64,000 bases of DNA from Candidatus Desulforudis audaxviator MP104C (GTDB lineage: Bacteria > Bacillota > Desulfotomaculia > Desulfotomaculales > Desulforudaceae). This document shows, one piece after another, positions 1-9,636 of the stretch; the first letter of the stretch is position 1; the number at the start of each line of letters is the position of its first letter. The position numbers and the translations under genes were made by a program. Under the pieces are notes generated by a model. The model did no database searches and had not been told where the DNA came from. It was given only the letters and a program-made list of their open reading frames with translations. Where the stretch lies: NCBI RefSeq assembly GCF_000018425.1, contig NC_010424.1, positions 1,240,001-1,304,000 of the forward strand, written 5' to 3'.

Positions 1-585
1 AAAATAGGCCTCGTCCAGCACCACCAAGCACCGCCGGGGCACAAGGCCAATGAAACGGTCCAGTTCTTCGCGGCCCACGATAGTGCCGGTCGGGTTGTTC
101 GGGTTGCAGATGTACACCAACTTGGTCCTCGGGTTCAGGCGCGCGGCCATGGCCTCCAGGTCGAGGGTGTCGTCCGCCAGCGGCACCTCAACCGGCACCG
201 CGTTCATCATCCGGGCCAGCGGCTGGTAGCGCGGGAAACTGGGAACGGGCATCACCGCTTCGTCGCCCGGATCCAGGAAAGCCAGGGAGATTTGCTGGAC
301 GATTTCGTTGGAGCCGTTGCCCAGGTGGATTTGCCCGGGGTCAATTCCGTAGAACTTGGCCAACGCGTGCCGTAACCGATAACCTGACCCGTCGGGATAA
401 TAGTGTACCCCGTAAGCGGCATTCTTCAGCACCTCGATCACCTCCGGGGACGCTCCGACGGCGTTTTCGTTCGACGCCAGCTTCACGACCTCCGTGAGGC
501 CCAGCTCTCGCTGCACTTCCTCAATGGGCTTGCCGGGCCGGTAGACGGCCAGATCCAGAATATTCCCCCGCGCCAGTTCAGACAA
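1..585 (-). CDS. hisC: Histidinol-phosphate aminotransferase, 3' part cut off by window edge
   Basis: PLP-dependent fold-I aminotransferase of histidine synthesis. In organisms with this gene order it often also transaminates aromatic precursors. The first 195 residues are visible and the reading frame runs off the left edge. I see the N-terminal arm (ARGNILDLAVYRPGKP), the substrate-side stretch KLASNENAVGASP and the cofactor-loop stretch YICNPNNPTGT followed by VVLDEAYF. The PLP lysine lies outside the window. The start is a TTG at 585, chosen because GGGAGGGA lies just upstream and the conserved N-terminus begins there. It follows trpA by about 107 bases in the same direction, as in the Bacillus trp-hisC-tyrA arrangement, so it is probably the last visible gene of the trp transcription unit. 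Confidence 0.9.
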   Translation of the reverse strand, partial: MSELARGNILDLAVYRPGKPIEEVQRELGLTEVVKLASNENAVGASPEVIEVLKNAAYGVHYYPDGSGYRLRHALAKFYGIDPGQIHLGNGSNEIVQQISLAFLDPGDEAVMPVPSFPRYQPLARMMNAVPVEVPLADDTLDLEAMAARLNPRTKLVYICNPNNPTGTIVGREELDRFIGLVPRRCLVVLDEAYF

Positions 586-604
586 CCGACTTCCCTCCCG
601 AGGG

Positions 605-646
605 CGGAACCACCTTTGTCGGATAGGCCGACATCATGCGGTTCCG
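605..646 (-). other. Two-tier inverted repeat between trpA and hisC
   Basis: On the transcribed strand, outer arms CGGAACC/GGTTCCG (640-646 with 605-611) enclose a second stem GTCGG/CCGAC (628-632 with 618-622). No T-run follows, so it does not look like an intrinsic terminator. It ends about 20 bases before the hisC ribosome binding site. It could be an mRNA processing or stability element, or could affect hisC translation. Only the base pairing is seen; any function is inference. Confidence 0.45.
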
Positions 647-692
647 GATTAGTTTATAAAGAATGTTACCACCATCCCCAGAGGCACGCAAC

Positions 693-1496
693 CTATATTT
701 TCTGCAGAGCCTGTTTCAGCTCAAGTACCAGGCTGCACACTCTTTTCACGCTTCCGTTTTCATCGGCGCCGTCGATCAGGTCAACAATGGCACTGCCTAC
801 AATCAGGGCGTCGACGTGCGGGGCCAGCGCGCGTACCTGGGCATCCCGGGCGATACCAAAACCGACCGCGATCGGCAGGCCGGTATGCTCGCGCACGGTC
901 CGGCACACCCCCACCAGCTTTTCGGAATAACCGGCCTGCGTGCCGGTAACGCCCGTCACCGAAACACAGTACACGAAGCCCCGGGCCTGCCCCGCGATCG
1001 CCGCGATCCGGCGCGGCGTAGAAGTGGGCGCGACCAAGGGGATGAGATCCAGGCCGCACTCATCCGCCCTTTCGAGTACCGGGCCGGCCTCCTCCAGCGG
1101 CAGGTCCGGAATGATCAGGCCGTCGGCGCCGGCCAGCGCGGCCGCAGACATCAGCGGCCCCGGGCCGAAACTGAAGATGGGGTTGAAGTAACTCATCAGC
1201 ACCAGGGGAACGTCGGTTTCCCGCCGCAGTTCCCGCACCAGCGCCAGGATCCCGGCCAGGCTTGTTCCCGCGCCCAGCGCGGCCTGCGAGGCCCGTTGGA
1301 TCACCGGACCATCGGCCAGCGGATCGGAGAACGGCACGCCGAGTTCAATCAGGTCGGCCCCAGACTCCGCCATCGCCAGCACCAGGCTCCTCGTCGCCTC
1401 CAGGTTTGGGTAACCGGCGGTTACAAACGGGATCAGGCCCTTTTCCCCGCGCTCGCGCAGCCGCCCGAAAGCGGCGGCGATCCGTCCGCCGCTCAT
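693..1496 (-). CDS. trpA: Tryptophan synthase alpha chain
   Basis: Cleaves indole-3-glycerol phosphate to indole and glyceraldehyde-3-phosphate; works in the alpha2beta2 tryptophan synthase with TrpB. The 267-residue TIM barrel is of normal length and shows the catalytic regions [19 protein letters not shown] and [11 protein letters not shown], and the phosphate-binding end [11 protein letters not shown] placed the start at ATG 1496, which overlaps the trpB stop as ATGA and has GGGGGAGG seven bases upstream. An in-frame GTG at 1502 sits too close to that ribosome binding site. Last trp gene before hisC; the overlap implies translational coupling with trpB. Confidence 0.97.
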   Translation of the reverse strand: MSGGRIAAAFGRLRERGEKGLIPFVTAGYPNLEATRSLVLAMAESGADLIELGVPFSDPLADGPVIQRASQAALGAGTSLAGILALVRELRRETDVPLVLMSYFNPIFSFGPGPLMSAAALAGADGLIIPDLPLEEAGPVLERADECGLDLIPLVAPTSTPRRIAAIAGQARGFVYCVSVTGVTGTQAGYSEKLVGVCRTVREHTGLPIAVGFGIARDAQVRALAPHVDALIVGSAIVDLIDGADENGSVKRVCSLVLELKQALQKI

Positions 1497-2677
1497 TGCC
1501 ACACCTCCCCCGCTACTGTCTCGACGTCTTTGTCTCCCCGGCCCGAGAGATTAACGACGATGGACGACGCCGGTGTCAGTGTTCGGGCCAGCTTCACCGC
1601 CTCGGCGACGGCGTGGGCGCTTTCCAACGCGGGTAGGATGCCCTCGGTCTGGCAAAGTAGGCGAAAAGCGTCCAGGGCCTCGGCATCCGTGGCGGTGGTG
1701 AAGAGGACCCGGCCCGAATCCTTCAGGTAGCTGAGTTCCGGACCCACTCCCGGGTAATCTAGGCCGGCGGAAACCGAATGCACCGGCAGCACCTGCCCGT
1801 GGTCATCCTGCAAGAGGTAACTCAAGGAACCGTGCAGTACCCCCGGCCGGCCGTAGGACAGGGTCGCCGCGTGACGGCCCGTTTCCGGGCCGAGTCCCCC
1901 GGCTTCCACTCCCACCAGGCGCACCTTCGTCTCCCCAAGGAACTCCGAGAAGATGCCCATTGCGTTCGACCCCCCGCCGACACAGGCTACCACGTAATCC
2001 GGCAGGCTGCCGGTCAGCTCATAAACCTGCCGGCGCGTTTCCCGTCCGATGACGGACTGGAATTCCCGGACCATCAGCGGGTAAGGGTGGGGTCCGGCCA
2101 CTGAACCGATCAGGTAGTAGGTGTGTTCCACATTGGTCACCCAATCGCGGATGGCCTCGTTCATTGCATCTTTCAGGGTTTTGCTCCCCGCGGCCACCTC
2201 GACCACCTCGGCGCCCAGAAGCCGCATCCGGAACACGTTCAGCGCCTGGCGCCGCACGTCCTCGGTGCCCATGAAAATGGTGCAGGAAAAGCCGAACAGC
2301 GCGGCCGCCGTGGCGGTGGCCACTCCGTGCTGCCCGGCCCCCGTCTCCGCGATCAACCGCCTCTTGCCCATTCTCCGGGCCAGGAGCGCCTGCCCAAGGG
2401 TGTTGTTGATCTTGTGAGCCCCGGTATGGTTCAAATCCTCTCTTTTCAAATAGATCCGGGCACCCCCGACCTGACGGCTCAAGTTTGCCGCGAAGTGCAG
2501 CGGGCTGGGCCGGCCCACATAGTGCCGCAGGTAGTAGTCGAATTCTCGCTGGAAACCGTTGTCCGCACGGGCGTTGAGATAGGCCAGTTGCAGTTCCTCG
2601 AGGGCCGACATGAGCGTTTCGGGAACATAGCGACCCCCGTAACTCCCGAAGTATCCCCTCTCGTCCGGCAGCATCAT
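1493..2677 (-). CDS. trpB: Tryptophan synthase beta chain (TrpB1 type)
   Basis: PLP enzyme that condenses indole, channelled from TrpA, with L-serine to make tryptophan. The 394-residue protein has the PLP-lysine motif [23 protein letters not shown], and the glycine-rich phosphate-binding loop [12 protein letters not shown]. The start overlaps the trpF stop by four bases. Its direct pairing with trpA marks it as the canonical subunit; a second, distant paralogue (trpB2) lies at 19752-21107. The N-terminus [22 protein letters not shown] is the usual one for the family. Confidence 0.97.
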   Translation of the reverse strand: MMLPDERGYFGSYGGRYVPETLMSALEELQLAYLNARADNGFQREFDYYLRHYVGRPSPLHFAANLSRQVGGARIYLKREDLNHTGAHKINNTLGQALLARRMGKRRLIAETGAGQHGVATATAAALFGFSCTIFMGTEDVRRQALNVFRMRLLGAEVVEVAAGSKTLKDAMNEAIRDWVTNVEHTYYLIGSVAGPHPYPLMVREFQSVIGRETRRQVYELTGSLPDYVVACVGGGSNAMGIFSEFLGETKVRLVGVEAGGLGPETGRHAATLSYGRPGVLHGSLSYLLQDDHGQVLPVHSVSAGLDYPGVGPELSYLKDSGRVLFTTATDAEALDAFRLLCQTEGILPALESAHAVAEAVKLARTLTPASSIVVNLSGRGDKDVETVAGEVWQ

Positions 2678-3288
2678 AGCGCCTCCCTTGCCAGTTTGAT
2701 GAAACTCCGGATTTTGGCCGGGTCTTTCAACCCCCCGGTTTCAACCCCCGTGGAAACATCCACCCCATAAGGGCGGACGGCGGCGATCGCCGCCTGTACG
2801 TTGCCGGGATTGAGACCCCCCGCCAGAATGACCGGCCGGGAGAACTTCAGGGACTCGATGAGTCTCCAGTCGAACACCCGCCCCGTGCCGCCCGGCCGCC
2901 CCGGACTAAAGGTGTCCAGCAGCAGACACCACACCGGGTACTCCTCGGCCCGCTCCAGTTCCCTGACGGAAGCGTTCCCCACCCCAAAAGCCTTGATCAC
3001 CTTCTCCCGGAAGCCCCGGCAGTATTCCGGACTCTCCCGCCCGTGGAACTGGAGTGCACCCAGCCCGCAGTGCGCGGCGATTCCCTGCACCGTTTCCGGA
3101 TCCTCGTCCACGAACACGCCCACGGTAAGCACTTCGGGGGGCAACCGCCGGATAATGGCGCGGGCCGTATCCGGCGCGATCCGGCGCCGCCCCGGGGCGA
3201 ACACGAAGCCGAGGGCGTCGGCGCCGGCGTCGACCGCCGTGCGGGCGGTATCAAGGTCCGTGATCCCGCAGATTTTAACCAGTGTCAT
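2674..3288 (-). CDS. trpF: Phosphoribosylanthranilate isomerase
   Basis: Third step of the pathway after anthranilate: Amadori rearrangement of phosphoribosylanthranilate to CdRP. The 204-residue TIM barrel starts with the signature [12 protein letters not shown] (catalytic Cys in KICG) and carries the general-acid Asp in LLLDTFSPG and the phosphate-binding [10 protein letters not shown] and VDVSTGVE. It overlaps trpB by four bases and lies five bases after trpC, so it belongs to the same transcript. It is a separate gene, not fused to trpC. Confidence 0.97.
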   Translation of the reverse strand: MTLVKICGITDLDTARTAVDAGADALGFVFAPGRRRIAPDTARAIIRRLPPEVLTVGVFVDEDPETVQGIAAHCGLGALQFHGRESPEYCRGFREKVIKAFGVGNASVRELERAEEYPVWCLLLDTFSPGRPGGTGRVFDWRLIESLKFSRPVILAGGLNPGNVQAAIAAVRPYGVDVSTGVETGGLKDPAKIRSFIKLAREAL

Positions 3289-3293
3289 TGACT

Positions 3294-4121
3294 TTATCCG
3301 CCTGCCTTGTCGTATTGTTTGTTCAGCGGTTTTCCCCGGAGTTGCCTGCTCGTCCCCAGGAGTTCACGGACGCGCGCGTCGATGTCGTCGGCCCGCATGA
3401 GAGTCTCCCCCACCAGGACGGCGTCGACGCCCCACGCCTCCAGCGCGAGCACGTCGTCCCGGGTGCGGATGCCGCTCTCGCTCACCGTGGTCACTTCGGG
3501 GGGCAGATGCACCGCCAATTCCCGGGTGTGCTTAAGATCGGTCCGGAAAGTGCCGAGGTCCCGGTTGTTGATCCCCACCAGACTTGCCCCCGCGGCGGTG
3601 GCGCGTTCCAGTTCCGCGAGGCTGTGGACTTCGACGAGGGATTCCATGCCTAGGGCCGCGGTCAGTTCCATCAAGCCCTTCAGTTCGTGATCGTCCAGGA
3701 CGGCGGCGATCAACAGCACCGCGTCCGCACCCAGAACACGGGACTCGTAGACCTGGTGTTCGGAGATGATGAAATCTTTGCGCAACAGCGGCAGTTTCAC
3801 GCTCCGGCGAATCTCCGAAAGGTATTCCGGACGGCCGCCGAAATAGGTATGGTCCGTAAGCACGGAAACGGCGGCGGCCCCGGCGCCCTCGTAGATACAA
3901 GCGATTTCCACCGGATCGAAGGCGGCGCGGATGACTCCGGCCGAAGGGGAGCGCCCTTTTACCTCGGCGATCAGGGACACCCCGGGCTGCTCGCGCAGCG
4001 CCCGGCTCAGGCTCCGGGTGCGCGGAGCGGCGGCGGCCGCCTCCCGCAAGGCCTTAAGTGACATTTTCCGCCGCAGCGCCTCCACCTCGCTACGCTTAGA
4101 GGCGATTATCGTGTTCAACAT
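3294..4121 (-). CDS. trpC: Indole-3-glycerol phosphate synthase
   Basis: Ring-closing decarboxylation of CdRP to indole-3-glycerol phosphate, the TrpA substrate. The 275-residue (beta/alpha)8 barrel shows SLIAEVKGRSPSAG (catalytic Lys), PLLRKDFIIS, GINNRDLGTF and VSESGIRTRDDV, all standard for TrpC. I chose ATG 4121 ([10 protein letters not shown]) because the family begins there and a GGAG lies upstream; an in-frame TTG at 4145 would add eight unconserved residues. The start lies inside the last codons of trpD, a 26-base overlap. Confidence 0.97.
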   Translation of the reverse strand: MLNTIIASKRSEVEALRRKMSLKALREAAAAAPRTRSLSRALREQPGVSLIAEVKGRSPSAGVIRAAFDPVEIACIYEGAGAAAVSVLTDHTYFGGRPEYLSEIRRSVKLPLLRKDFIISEHQVYESRVLGADAVLLIAAVLDDHELKGLMELTAALGMESLVEVHSLAELERATAAGASLVGINNRDLGTFRTDLKHTRELAVHLPPEVTTVSESGIRTRDDVLALEAWGVDAVLVGETLMRADDIDARVRELLGTSRQLRGKPLNKQYDKAGG

Positions 4122-5136
4122 GCTTGCACCGCTCCGTAAACTCAATCAGTCGCGTCAATCTCTCCCGGGCCGCGCCGGAATCCAGGCTCTCGGCCGCGAG
4201 GCGCACCGCCCCGGCCGCGTCCCCGGCTCGGCCCGCGGCCAAAAGCGCCAGGCCCGCGTTCAACAATACCGCGTCCCGCCGCGGCCCGGAAGCGCCGTGC
4301 AGGATTTCCAGCGTAATCCGGGCATTGTCCGCCGGGGAACCGCCGGAAAGTGACTCCACATCCGCCCGCTCAAACCCCAGGTCCACCGGGTCAAGGATCC
4401 CCGCGCGCACCGATCCGGGGCGCACCTCCCAGACCTGCGCCGGACCGGCCAGGGATACCTCGTCCAGACGGCCGGCCCCGTGGATCACGAAGGCGCGTTC
4501 CACTTCCAACCCAGCCAGGGCGTCGGCCACCAGTTCGGCGACCGCCGCGTCGAAAACCCCCAGCACCTGAACCCGGGGGCGCACCGGGTTGGTCAGGGGC
4601 CCCAGGATGTTGAACACGGTCCGGATGCCGAGTTCTTTCCGGGGACCGGCGGCATGCTGCATGGCCCGGTGCAGGCGCGGCGCAAAGAGAAAGGCGATCC
4701 CCACCTCGTCGAGGCAGGCCCCCATCTGCGCCGGGGTCAGGTCCAAATTCACCCCGAGATGACGCAGGACGTCGGCACTGCCGCAGCGGCTGGAGACCGC
4801 GGTGTTGCCGTGTTTGGCCACCGGTACCCCGGCTCCGGCCACCACGAAGGCGGCGGTCGTGGAAATGTTAAAGGTCTGTGCGCCGTCACCGCCGGTGCCG
4901 CAGGTATCGGCTACCAACTCATGCCGCGTGGGCACCTGTTCGGCGCGCGCGCGCATCGCCCGAGCAAAACCCCTGATCTCCGCCGCGGTCTCCTTCTTCA
5001 GCCGCAGGCCGGCCAGAAGCGCGCCGATCTGCGCGGACGTGGCCTCGCCGTCCATGATTTCGGCCATCACCGCTTCCGCTTCGTGTTGCTCCAGGTCCTC
5101 CCCGCCGACCAGTTTTTGCAGCGCTTCTCGGATCAA
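4096..5136 (-). CDS. trpD: Anthranilate phosphoribosyltransferase
   Basis: Transfers phosphoribosyl from PRPP to anthranilate. The 346-residue protein has the PRPP-binding motif DTCGTGGDG, the KHGN motif in [20 protein letters not shown], and the anthranilate-site region with [11 protein letters not shown] set the start at a TTG at 5136 ([11 protein letters not shown]): it overlaps the trpG stop as TTGA, and GGAGG sits nine bases upstream. An in-frame candidate at 5202 would add 22 residues of translated trpG sequence. The overlap suggests coupled translation with the amidotransferase gene. Confidence 0.96.
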   Translation of the reverse strand: MIREALQKLVGGEDLEQHEAEAVMAEIMDGEATSAQIGALLAGLRLKKETAAEIRGFARAMRARAEQVPTRHELVADTCGTGGDGAQTFNISTTAAFVVAGAGVPVAKHGNTAVSSRCGSADVLRHLGVNLDLTPAQMGACLDEVGIAFLFAPRLHRAMQHAAGPRKELGIRTVFNILGPLTNPVRPRVQVLGVFDAAVAELVADALAGLEVERAFVIHGAGRLDEVSLAGPAQVWEVRPGSVRAGILDPVDLGFERADVESLSGGSPADNARITLEILHGASGPRRDAVLLNAGLALLAAGRAGDAAGAVRLAAESLDSGAARERLTRLIEFTERCKHVEHDNRL

Positions 5137-5726
5137 TTCCGAGGCCCTCCCCCCCGGCCCGTCTCCAGGCCCAGAAAATTGGCAAGCAACTCCCGTCCCC
5201 ATTCGGTCAGAATCGATTCCGGGTGAAACTGCACACCCTCGACCGGGTAGCGGCGGTGCCTCAAGGCCATGATTTCCCCCTCGGGCGAGCGGGCGCTGAC
5301 TTCGAGGCAGGGCGGCAGCGTTTCGCCGTCCACGATCAGGGAGTGGTAGCGCGTGGCCGTAAACGGCGAGGGCAATCCCCGGAAGATCGACTTCCCGTCA
5401 TGTTCAACCGGACTGGTTTTTCCGTGCATCGGACGCGCCGCCCTGATCACCCGCCCACCGAAGGCTTGGCCGATAGCCTGGTGGCCCAGACAAACACCCA
5501 GGATCGGAATCCGTCCGGCACAATGTTTCACCAGTTCCAGGGATATCCCGGCGCTGTCGGGGGATCCCGGCCCGGGAGAAATGACGATCGCCGACGGCGC
5601 CATGGCGTTCACGTCCGCCAGCCCGATCGTGTCGTTGCGCGCCACCCGCACCTCCTGGCCCAATTCCGCCAGGTAGTGTACCAGGTTGTAGGTGAAGGAA
5701 TCGTAGTTGTCAATCATTAAAATCAC
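5133..5726 (-). CDS. trpG: Anthranilate synthase glutamine amidotransferase component
   Basis: Class-I glutamine amidotransferase that hands ammonia to TrpE. The 197 residues include the oxyanion loop [13 protein letters not shown], the nucleophile Cys in [12 protein letters not shown], and the catalytic His-Glu in [11 protein letters not shown]. It lies one base after trpE and overlaps trpD. As no second pabA-like gene is visible here, it may also serve aminodeoxychorismate synthase (the dual-purpose TrpG/PabA of Bacillus is the precedent); that is inference. Confidence 0.96.
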   Translation of the reverse strand: MILMIDNYDSFTYNLVHYLAELGQEVRVARNDTIGLADVNAMAPSAIVISPGPGSPDSAGISLELVKHCAGRIPILGVCLGHQAIGQAFGGRVIRAARPMHGKTSPVEHDGKSIFRGLPSPFTATRYHSLIVDGETLPPCLEVSARSPEGEIMALRHRRYPVEGVQFHPESILTEWGRELLANFLGLETGRGGGPRN

Positions 5727-5727
5727 G

Positions 5728-7191
5728 TTAATCCCCCCCCTGTGCCGCCCGAATTAGAGCAGAAGCCTTGTGCATCACTTCCTGGTACTCACGCTCGGGA
5801 TCGGAGTCGGCGACGATGCCTGCGCCGGCCTGGATGTAAACCTGGCCGTCGCGGATCACGGCGGTGCGGATGGCGATACACGTGTCCAGCGTCCCGGTCA
5901 GTCCCAGGTAACCGACCGCCCCGGCGTAAATGCCCCGCCGGCTGGGTTCCAGTTCCTCAATGATCTCCATGGCCCGCACCTTCGGGGCCCCGCTCACCGT
6001 GCCCGCGGGGAAAACGGCCCCCAACGCCTCCAGCGCCGTCCGGCCGGGCTCCAGGGTCCCCTGTACCTCGGAAGTCAGGTGCATCACGTGGGAGTAGCGT
6101 TCCACGGTCATAAACTGGGGTACCCGGACCGAACCGGGTGCGCACACCCGGGCCAAGTCGTTTCGGCCCAGGTCGACCAGCATCAGGTGCTCCGCCCGCT
6201 CCTTGGCGTCGCTCTTCAGTTCCTCCTCGTAGGCCAGGTCGTCGTCCCGGCCAGCGCCCCGGGGGCGGGTCCCGGCGATCGGGCGCGTCCGCACTGCGTT
6301 GCCCTCTACCCGGACCAACATCTCCGGTGAGGCGCCGACCACCGTGGTGGAACCGGTGTCCAGGTAGAACAGGTACGGTGAAGGGTTGATGACGCGAAGC
6401 CTCCGATATACTTCGAAGGGCGCCGTCCGCAAGGGAACCCGCAGCCGCAGGGATAGAACTACCTGCAGGATCTCACCGGCCGCGATGTATTCCTTGGCGC
6501 GACGTACCGCCGTCTTGAATTCTTCGGGCGAGGTTTCCGCCACCACCTGATCCTCCCCGTTTCCCGGGGCTGGAGCACCACCGTGACCCGGGAACTGGCC
6601 GTCCAGTTTTTCCCGCAGGCGGTGAATCCGGGCGCAGGCCCGCTCGTAGGAAACGTCGGGGTTTTCGGCCACCATGGAATTCACTACCGCTTTCAATGTG
6701 TGCTGGACGTGGTCAAAGATCAATACCGTTTCCGGAAACATGAAACTGCAGTCCGGCAGGCGCAAATCGTCCGGAGCGCTCGCCGGTAACCGCTCCAGGT
6801 AGCGGACCAGGTCGTAGCCGAAATACCCGACGGCGCCGCCGAAAAATCGGGGCAGACCAAGGTCGGGGCAGCGGTACCGCCCCACCTGCCCGGCTAGGAT
6901 ATCCAGAGGATGGCCGCTCACCGCCTCTTCGCCGGCCCGAGTCCGCACCACGCCCGCACCGTTCTTGCACTCCAGCATCCACAGGGGATCGAAGCCCATG
7001 AAGGAGTAACGTCCCAGGCTTTCCCCACCCTCCACGCTCTCTAACAGGAAGCACGGGCTTTCCGGCTCAAGGCGCTTGAAGATGGAGATGGGGGTTTCCA
7101 TATCGATTGTCCATTCCCGGACCACGGGAATCAGGTTGTTCGTCTCCGCAAGCAGCCGGTACTGTTCAATGGGCGGATAGATCGTGCTCAT
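5728..7191 (-). CDS. trpE: Anthranilate synthase component I
   Basis: Converts chorismate and ammonia to anthranilate; first committed step and usual site of tryptophan feedback inhibition. The 487 residues show the N-terminal Trp-binding region ([16 protein letters not shown]) and the chorismate-binding core: [45 protein letters not shown] and [12 protein letters not shown] 7191 has GGAGGAG upstream. First structural gene of the operon; its expression should be set by the attenuator in the leader at 7215-7311. Confidence 0.97.
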   Translation of the reverse strand: MSTIYPPIEQYRLLAETNNLIPVVREWTIDMETPISIFKRLEPESPCFLLESVEGGESLGRYSFMGFDPLWMLECKNGAGVVRTRAGEEAVSGHPLDILAGQVGRYRCPDLGLPRFFGGAVGYFGYDLVRYLERLPASAPDDLRLPDCSFMFPETVLIFDHVQHTLKAVVNSMVAENPDVSYERACARIHRLREKLDGQFPGHGGAPAPGNGEDQVVAETSPEEFKTAVRRAKEYIAAGEILQVVLSLRLRVPLRTAPFEVYRRLRVINPSPYLFYLDTGSTTVVGASPEMLVRVEGNAVRTRPIAGTRPRGAGRDDDLAYEEELKSDAKERAEHLMLVDLGRNDLARVCAPGSVRVPQFMTVERYSHVMHLTSEVQGTLEPGRTALEALGAVFPAGTVSGAPKVRAMEIIEELEPSRRGIYAGAVGYLGLTGTLDTCIAIRTAVIRDGQVYIQAGAGIVADSDPEREYQEVMHKASALIRAAQGGD

Positions 7192-7214
7192 GCTGCACTC
7201 CTCCTCCGGAACAC

Positions 7215-7311
7215 AAAAACCGGCACTCAGAAGAGCACCGGTATGGTCTTGCGCACCCGGCTCAACTCAGCTCATCTATCTCTCACTGTCAGATTCTCAA
7301 CTCTAATACTA
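7215..7311 (-). promoter_or_regulatory. trp leader: TRAP-like (G/U)AG array and attenuator
   Basis: The transcribed strand carries GAG/UAG-type triplets at 7261, 7266, 7271, 7276, 7286, 7296 and 7301 (plus-strand left ends) in exact 5-base register, plus off-register ones at 7280 or 7282 and at 7309. This is the pattern bound by the tryptophan-activated protein TRAP (MtrB). Next comes a terminator hairpin: arms 7233-7242 and 7219-7228 (ten pairs, two of them G-U), loop of four, then T5 at 7215-7219. A competing antiterminator can form between GAGC/CGG (7263-7257), overlapping the last triplet, and GCTC/CCG in the terminator's 5' arm. The logic matches Bacillus trp attenuation. No leader peptide or T-box was recognised. 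Confidence 0.72.
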
Positions 7312-7335
7312 TTCAATTGGTTAATTACAACCGTA

Positions 7336-7364
7336 TAAATACCACACCCCGGGCGCATTGTCAA
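7336..7364 (-). promoter_or_regulatory. Sigma-A promoter of the trp operon
   Basis: A perfect -35 TTGACA (7359-7364), a 17-base spacer and a -10 TATTTA (7336-7341) preceded by an extended TGG. The expected start near 7329 gives a leader of about 138 bases before trpE. The -35 lies only eight bases past the stop of the upstream HD-GYP gene, so read-through transcripts would also enter the attenuator. Confidence 0.7.
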
Positions 7365-7371
7365 CCATAAA

Positions 7372-8484
7372 TCAGGATGTTTCCAGCATATTTCTGATTG
7401 TTTGGACCTCCACGTCATCCAGGACGCGGTTAACCCAGAGGTTTTCTTTCACCGTAGACAGCAGGTAAGGGAGCACCTTCTGCCCCTGGGCGTTGAGCAG
7501 TACCCGAACGTTGGGAAAGAAAGAGTAACCCTGCGGGGTATCGACTACCACCCCGATTTCTCCGGAACTCAGCTGGACCAGGGTTCCGGTGGGATAAGCC
7601 GCCACGCAACACAGGAAGTTGTACACCAGTTTGGTGTCAAACCACCAGTTCCCCGAACCCGAGATCAATTCCAGGGCGTCATGGGGCGCATGAGCCTTCC
7701 GGTAACAGCGGTCGGAGGTAAGCGCGTCGTAAACGTCGGCCATCCCGACCATCTGAGCAAGATAGTTGATATCCCTTCCCTTGAGCCCGAGGGGATAACC
7801 CTCCCCATTATACCGCTCGTGGTGAGCATACGCGATCACGCTGGCCGCAGGGTGGTCTTTCAGGATGTCTCGTCCGTAAGCACAATGAAGCTTGATCTGG
7901 TCAAACTCTTCATCCGTCAGCGATCCCGGTTTGTTTAGGATTTCCGGCGGGACCCGTACCTTGCCGGCGTCGTGCAGTAGAGCGCCCACACCAAGATTGA
8001 CCAGTTGCTCCTTTTGAAGCCCGTAATTTATTCCGGTCAGGACCGAAAGCACGCAAACGTTCACCGAGTGGTGAAAGAGATAAGCCCCCTCGGCGCGAAT
8101 GTCGACCAGGTTAACGGTAGCATACGGGTTTCTGAGCAGTTCGCTGACGATACTGTCCGCCGTTACAGTGATTTCCTGAGCGACATTGATCGCTTTCATA
8201 CCGGGTCTGGACACTTCCGTGAGCGCCTTTCGGACTTCAATTATGGCGTCCCGCCTGGTCTTTTCCGATATTACGTCCTGGACGGTCACCCCATCCAGCA
8301 GGCGATCTTCCACGTAGACGGAGTAAAAGCCTATGGCTTCGAGTTTCCTAATGTATTTTTGGGTCAGGGTGACACCGGCATTCAAGTAGACCTCGCCGCC
8401 GGTGCCCAAAACTGCTCGCGCCAGGCGCATTCCCGGCTCAAGGCAATTCACCGGTACCTTCCGCATCGCTTTGGTCATCCCCAT
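7372..8484 (-). CDS. HD-GYP domain protein, copy B
   Basis: Probable cyclic-di-GMP phosphodiesterase or metal-dependent phosphohydrolase signalling protein. An N-terminal region of about 115 residues (family DUF3391-like position, unassigned) begins KVPVNCLEPGMRLARAV. The HD-GYP core has HHSVNV, the HD pair in ALLHDAGKVRVP, HHERYNGEGYPLGL (the GYP motif) and ADVYDALTSDRCYRKA. No receiver or membrane segment is seen, so the input signal is unknown. It is a tandem paralogue of the gene at 8488-9609, three bases downstream of it. The start is uncertain: ATGs at 8484, 8478 and 8466 are in frame and none has a good ribosome binding site. Confidence 0.85.
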   Translation of the reverse strand: MGMTKAMRKVPVNCLEPGMRLARAVLGTGGEVYLNAGVTLTQKYIRKLEAIGFYSVYVEDRLLDGVTVQDVISEKTRRDAIIEVRKALTEVSRPGMKAINVAQEITVTADSIVSELLRNPYATVNLVDIRAEGAYLFHHSVNVCVLSVLTGINYGLQKEQLVNLGVGALLHDAGKVRVPPEILNKPGSLTDEEFDQIKLHCAYGRDILKDHPAASVIAYAHHERYNGEGYPLGLKGRDINYLAQMVGMADVYDALTSDRCYRKAHAPHDALELISGSGNWWFDTKLVYNFLCCVAAYPTGTLVQLSSGEIGVVVDTPQGYSFFPNVRVLLNAQGQKVLPYLLSTVKENLWVNRVLDDVEVQTIRNMLETS

Positions 8485-8487
8485 TCA

Positions 8488-9609
8488 TTAGACTGTACTT
8501 TGCCTGGAGCCCAAAATCTTTTTTTTGATAAAGGAGATTTCTTCCTCGTCCAACACCCTGGTAATGAACAGGCACTTCTCCAGGGTCGACACATCATACG
8601 CATCACCGAGCCAACCGCCATCAACCGCAACAAACACACGCACCACGGGTTGCGTCGGGAATCCCTTGGGTGTGCTCACCACCACTCCAATCTCCCCGGA
8701 GTTCAGTTCCACCATTGTGCCGACCGGGTAGGCGGCCACGTTGACCACGAAGGCACGCACCAGATCGAAGTTAAACCAGAAGCCTCCGGCCGCCAGCAGC
8801 ATCTCCAGGGCCTCGTCCGGACGGTAGGCCTTCCGGTAACACCGGTCGGCCGTCAGGGAGTCGAAGATGTCGGCAATGCCGACAATCTGGGCCAGCGGCG
8901 GGATCTCCCCTTCCTTCAGTCCCCGCGGGTAACCCTCGCCGTTCAGCCGTTCGTGATGCATACCGGCTATCGCCGCGGCTGTCGCGTTGTTCTTTAGCAA
9001 CTCTTCGGCGTAAAGAGTGTGCTTCTTGACCAGTTCGAATTCCACGGCGCTCAGTTTTCCGGGCTTGTCCAGGATTTCCGCGGGAACTTTAATCTTCCCC
9101 ACGTCATGCATCAAAGCTCCTACTCCCAGCTCATACAGTTCACGCCGGGAAAGGCCGATCTGCGCGCCGATAACCAGCGCCAGGGCACAGACATTGACTG
9201 AGTGGTGGTACAGATACTCGTTCTGGGCACGGATGTCGTACATGTCAAGGGTTTGGGATGGATTGTTCAAGATCTGATTTACCATGTCACTGACCGTCTG
9301 GGCCAGTTCTTTCGGCGGGTCGATCGCTTTCGCCTGGGACTGCGCTGCCTCCTGAAGAAGGGTTTTCACTCTGCTGACGGCTTCGTGCCGGGTTTTGTCG
9401 TGTATTATGTCTTCCGCTTCCGGTACATGGAGGTCACCAAGCAGAGCATCGTGAACATATACGGACGCAAAGCCGAGCTCGCCAAGCTTCCGGATATACC
9501 CTTGCGTGAGGATGACACCGGTTTGGAGGTAGACCTCGCCGTGGCCTCCCACTACCTCCCTGGCAATCCTCATGCCCGGGACCAGGGCCGTTACGGGAAC
9601 TCTACGCAT
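8488..9609 (-). CDS. HD-GYP domain protein, copy A
   Basis: Same architecture as its neighbour copy B: an N-terminal domain beginning MRRVPVTALVPGMRIAREVVGG, then an HD-GYP domain with HHSVNVCALAL, LMHDVGKIKVPAEILDKPG, HHERLNGEGYPRGL and ADIFDSLTADRCYRKAYRP. The C-terminal 90 residues (VGTMVELNSGEIGVVVSTP) are also shared. The full HD and GYP signatures suggest an active cyclic-di-GMP phosphodiesterase; this is from the family, not shown here. Both copies lie between aroH and the trp promoter and are probably co-transcribed with aroH. Confidence 0.86.
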   Translation of the reverse strand: MRRVPVTALVPGMRIAREVVGGHGEVYLQTGVILTQGYIRKLGELGFASVYVHDALLGDLHVPEAEDIIHDKTRHEAVSRVKTLLQEAAQSQAKAIDPPKELAQTVSDMVNQILNNPSQTLDMYDIRAQNEYLYHHSVNVCALALVIGAQIGLSRRELYELGVGALMHDVGKIKVPAEILDKPGKLSAVEFELVKKHTLYAEELLKNNATAAAIAGMHHERLNGEGYPRGLKEGEIPPLAQIVGIADIFDSLTADRCYRKAYRPDEALEMLLAAGGFWFNFDLVRAFVVNVAAYPVGTMVELNSGEIGVVVSTPKGFPTQPVVRVFVAVDGGWLGDAYDVSTLEKCLFITRVLDEEEISFIKKKILGSRQSTV

Positions 9610-9636
9610 AGCTCATCCCCTGGGTCAGCAGAATGA

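Noticed and set aside
7192-7371. Trp T-box or Trp-codon leader peptide before trpE
   Set aside because: No T-box sequence or specifier stem and no short frame with tandem Trp codons; the 5-base triplet register fits TRAP better.
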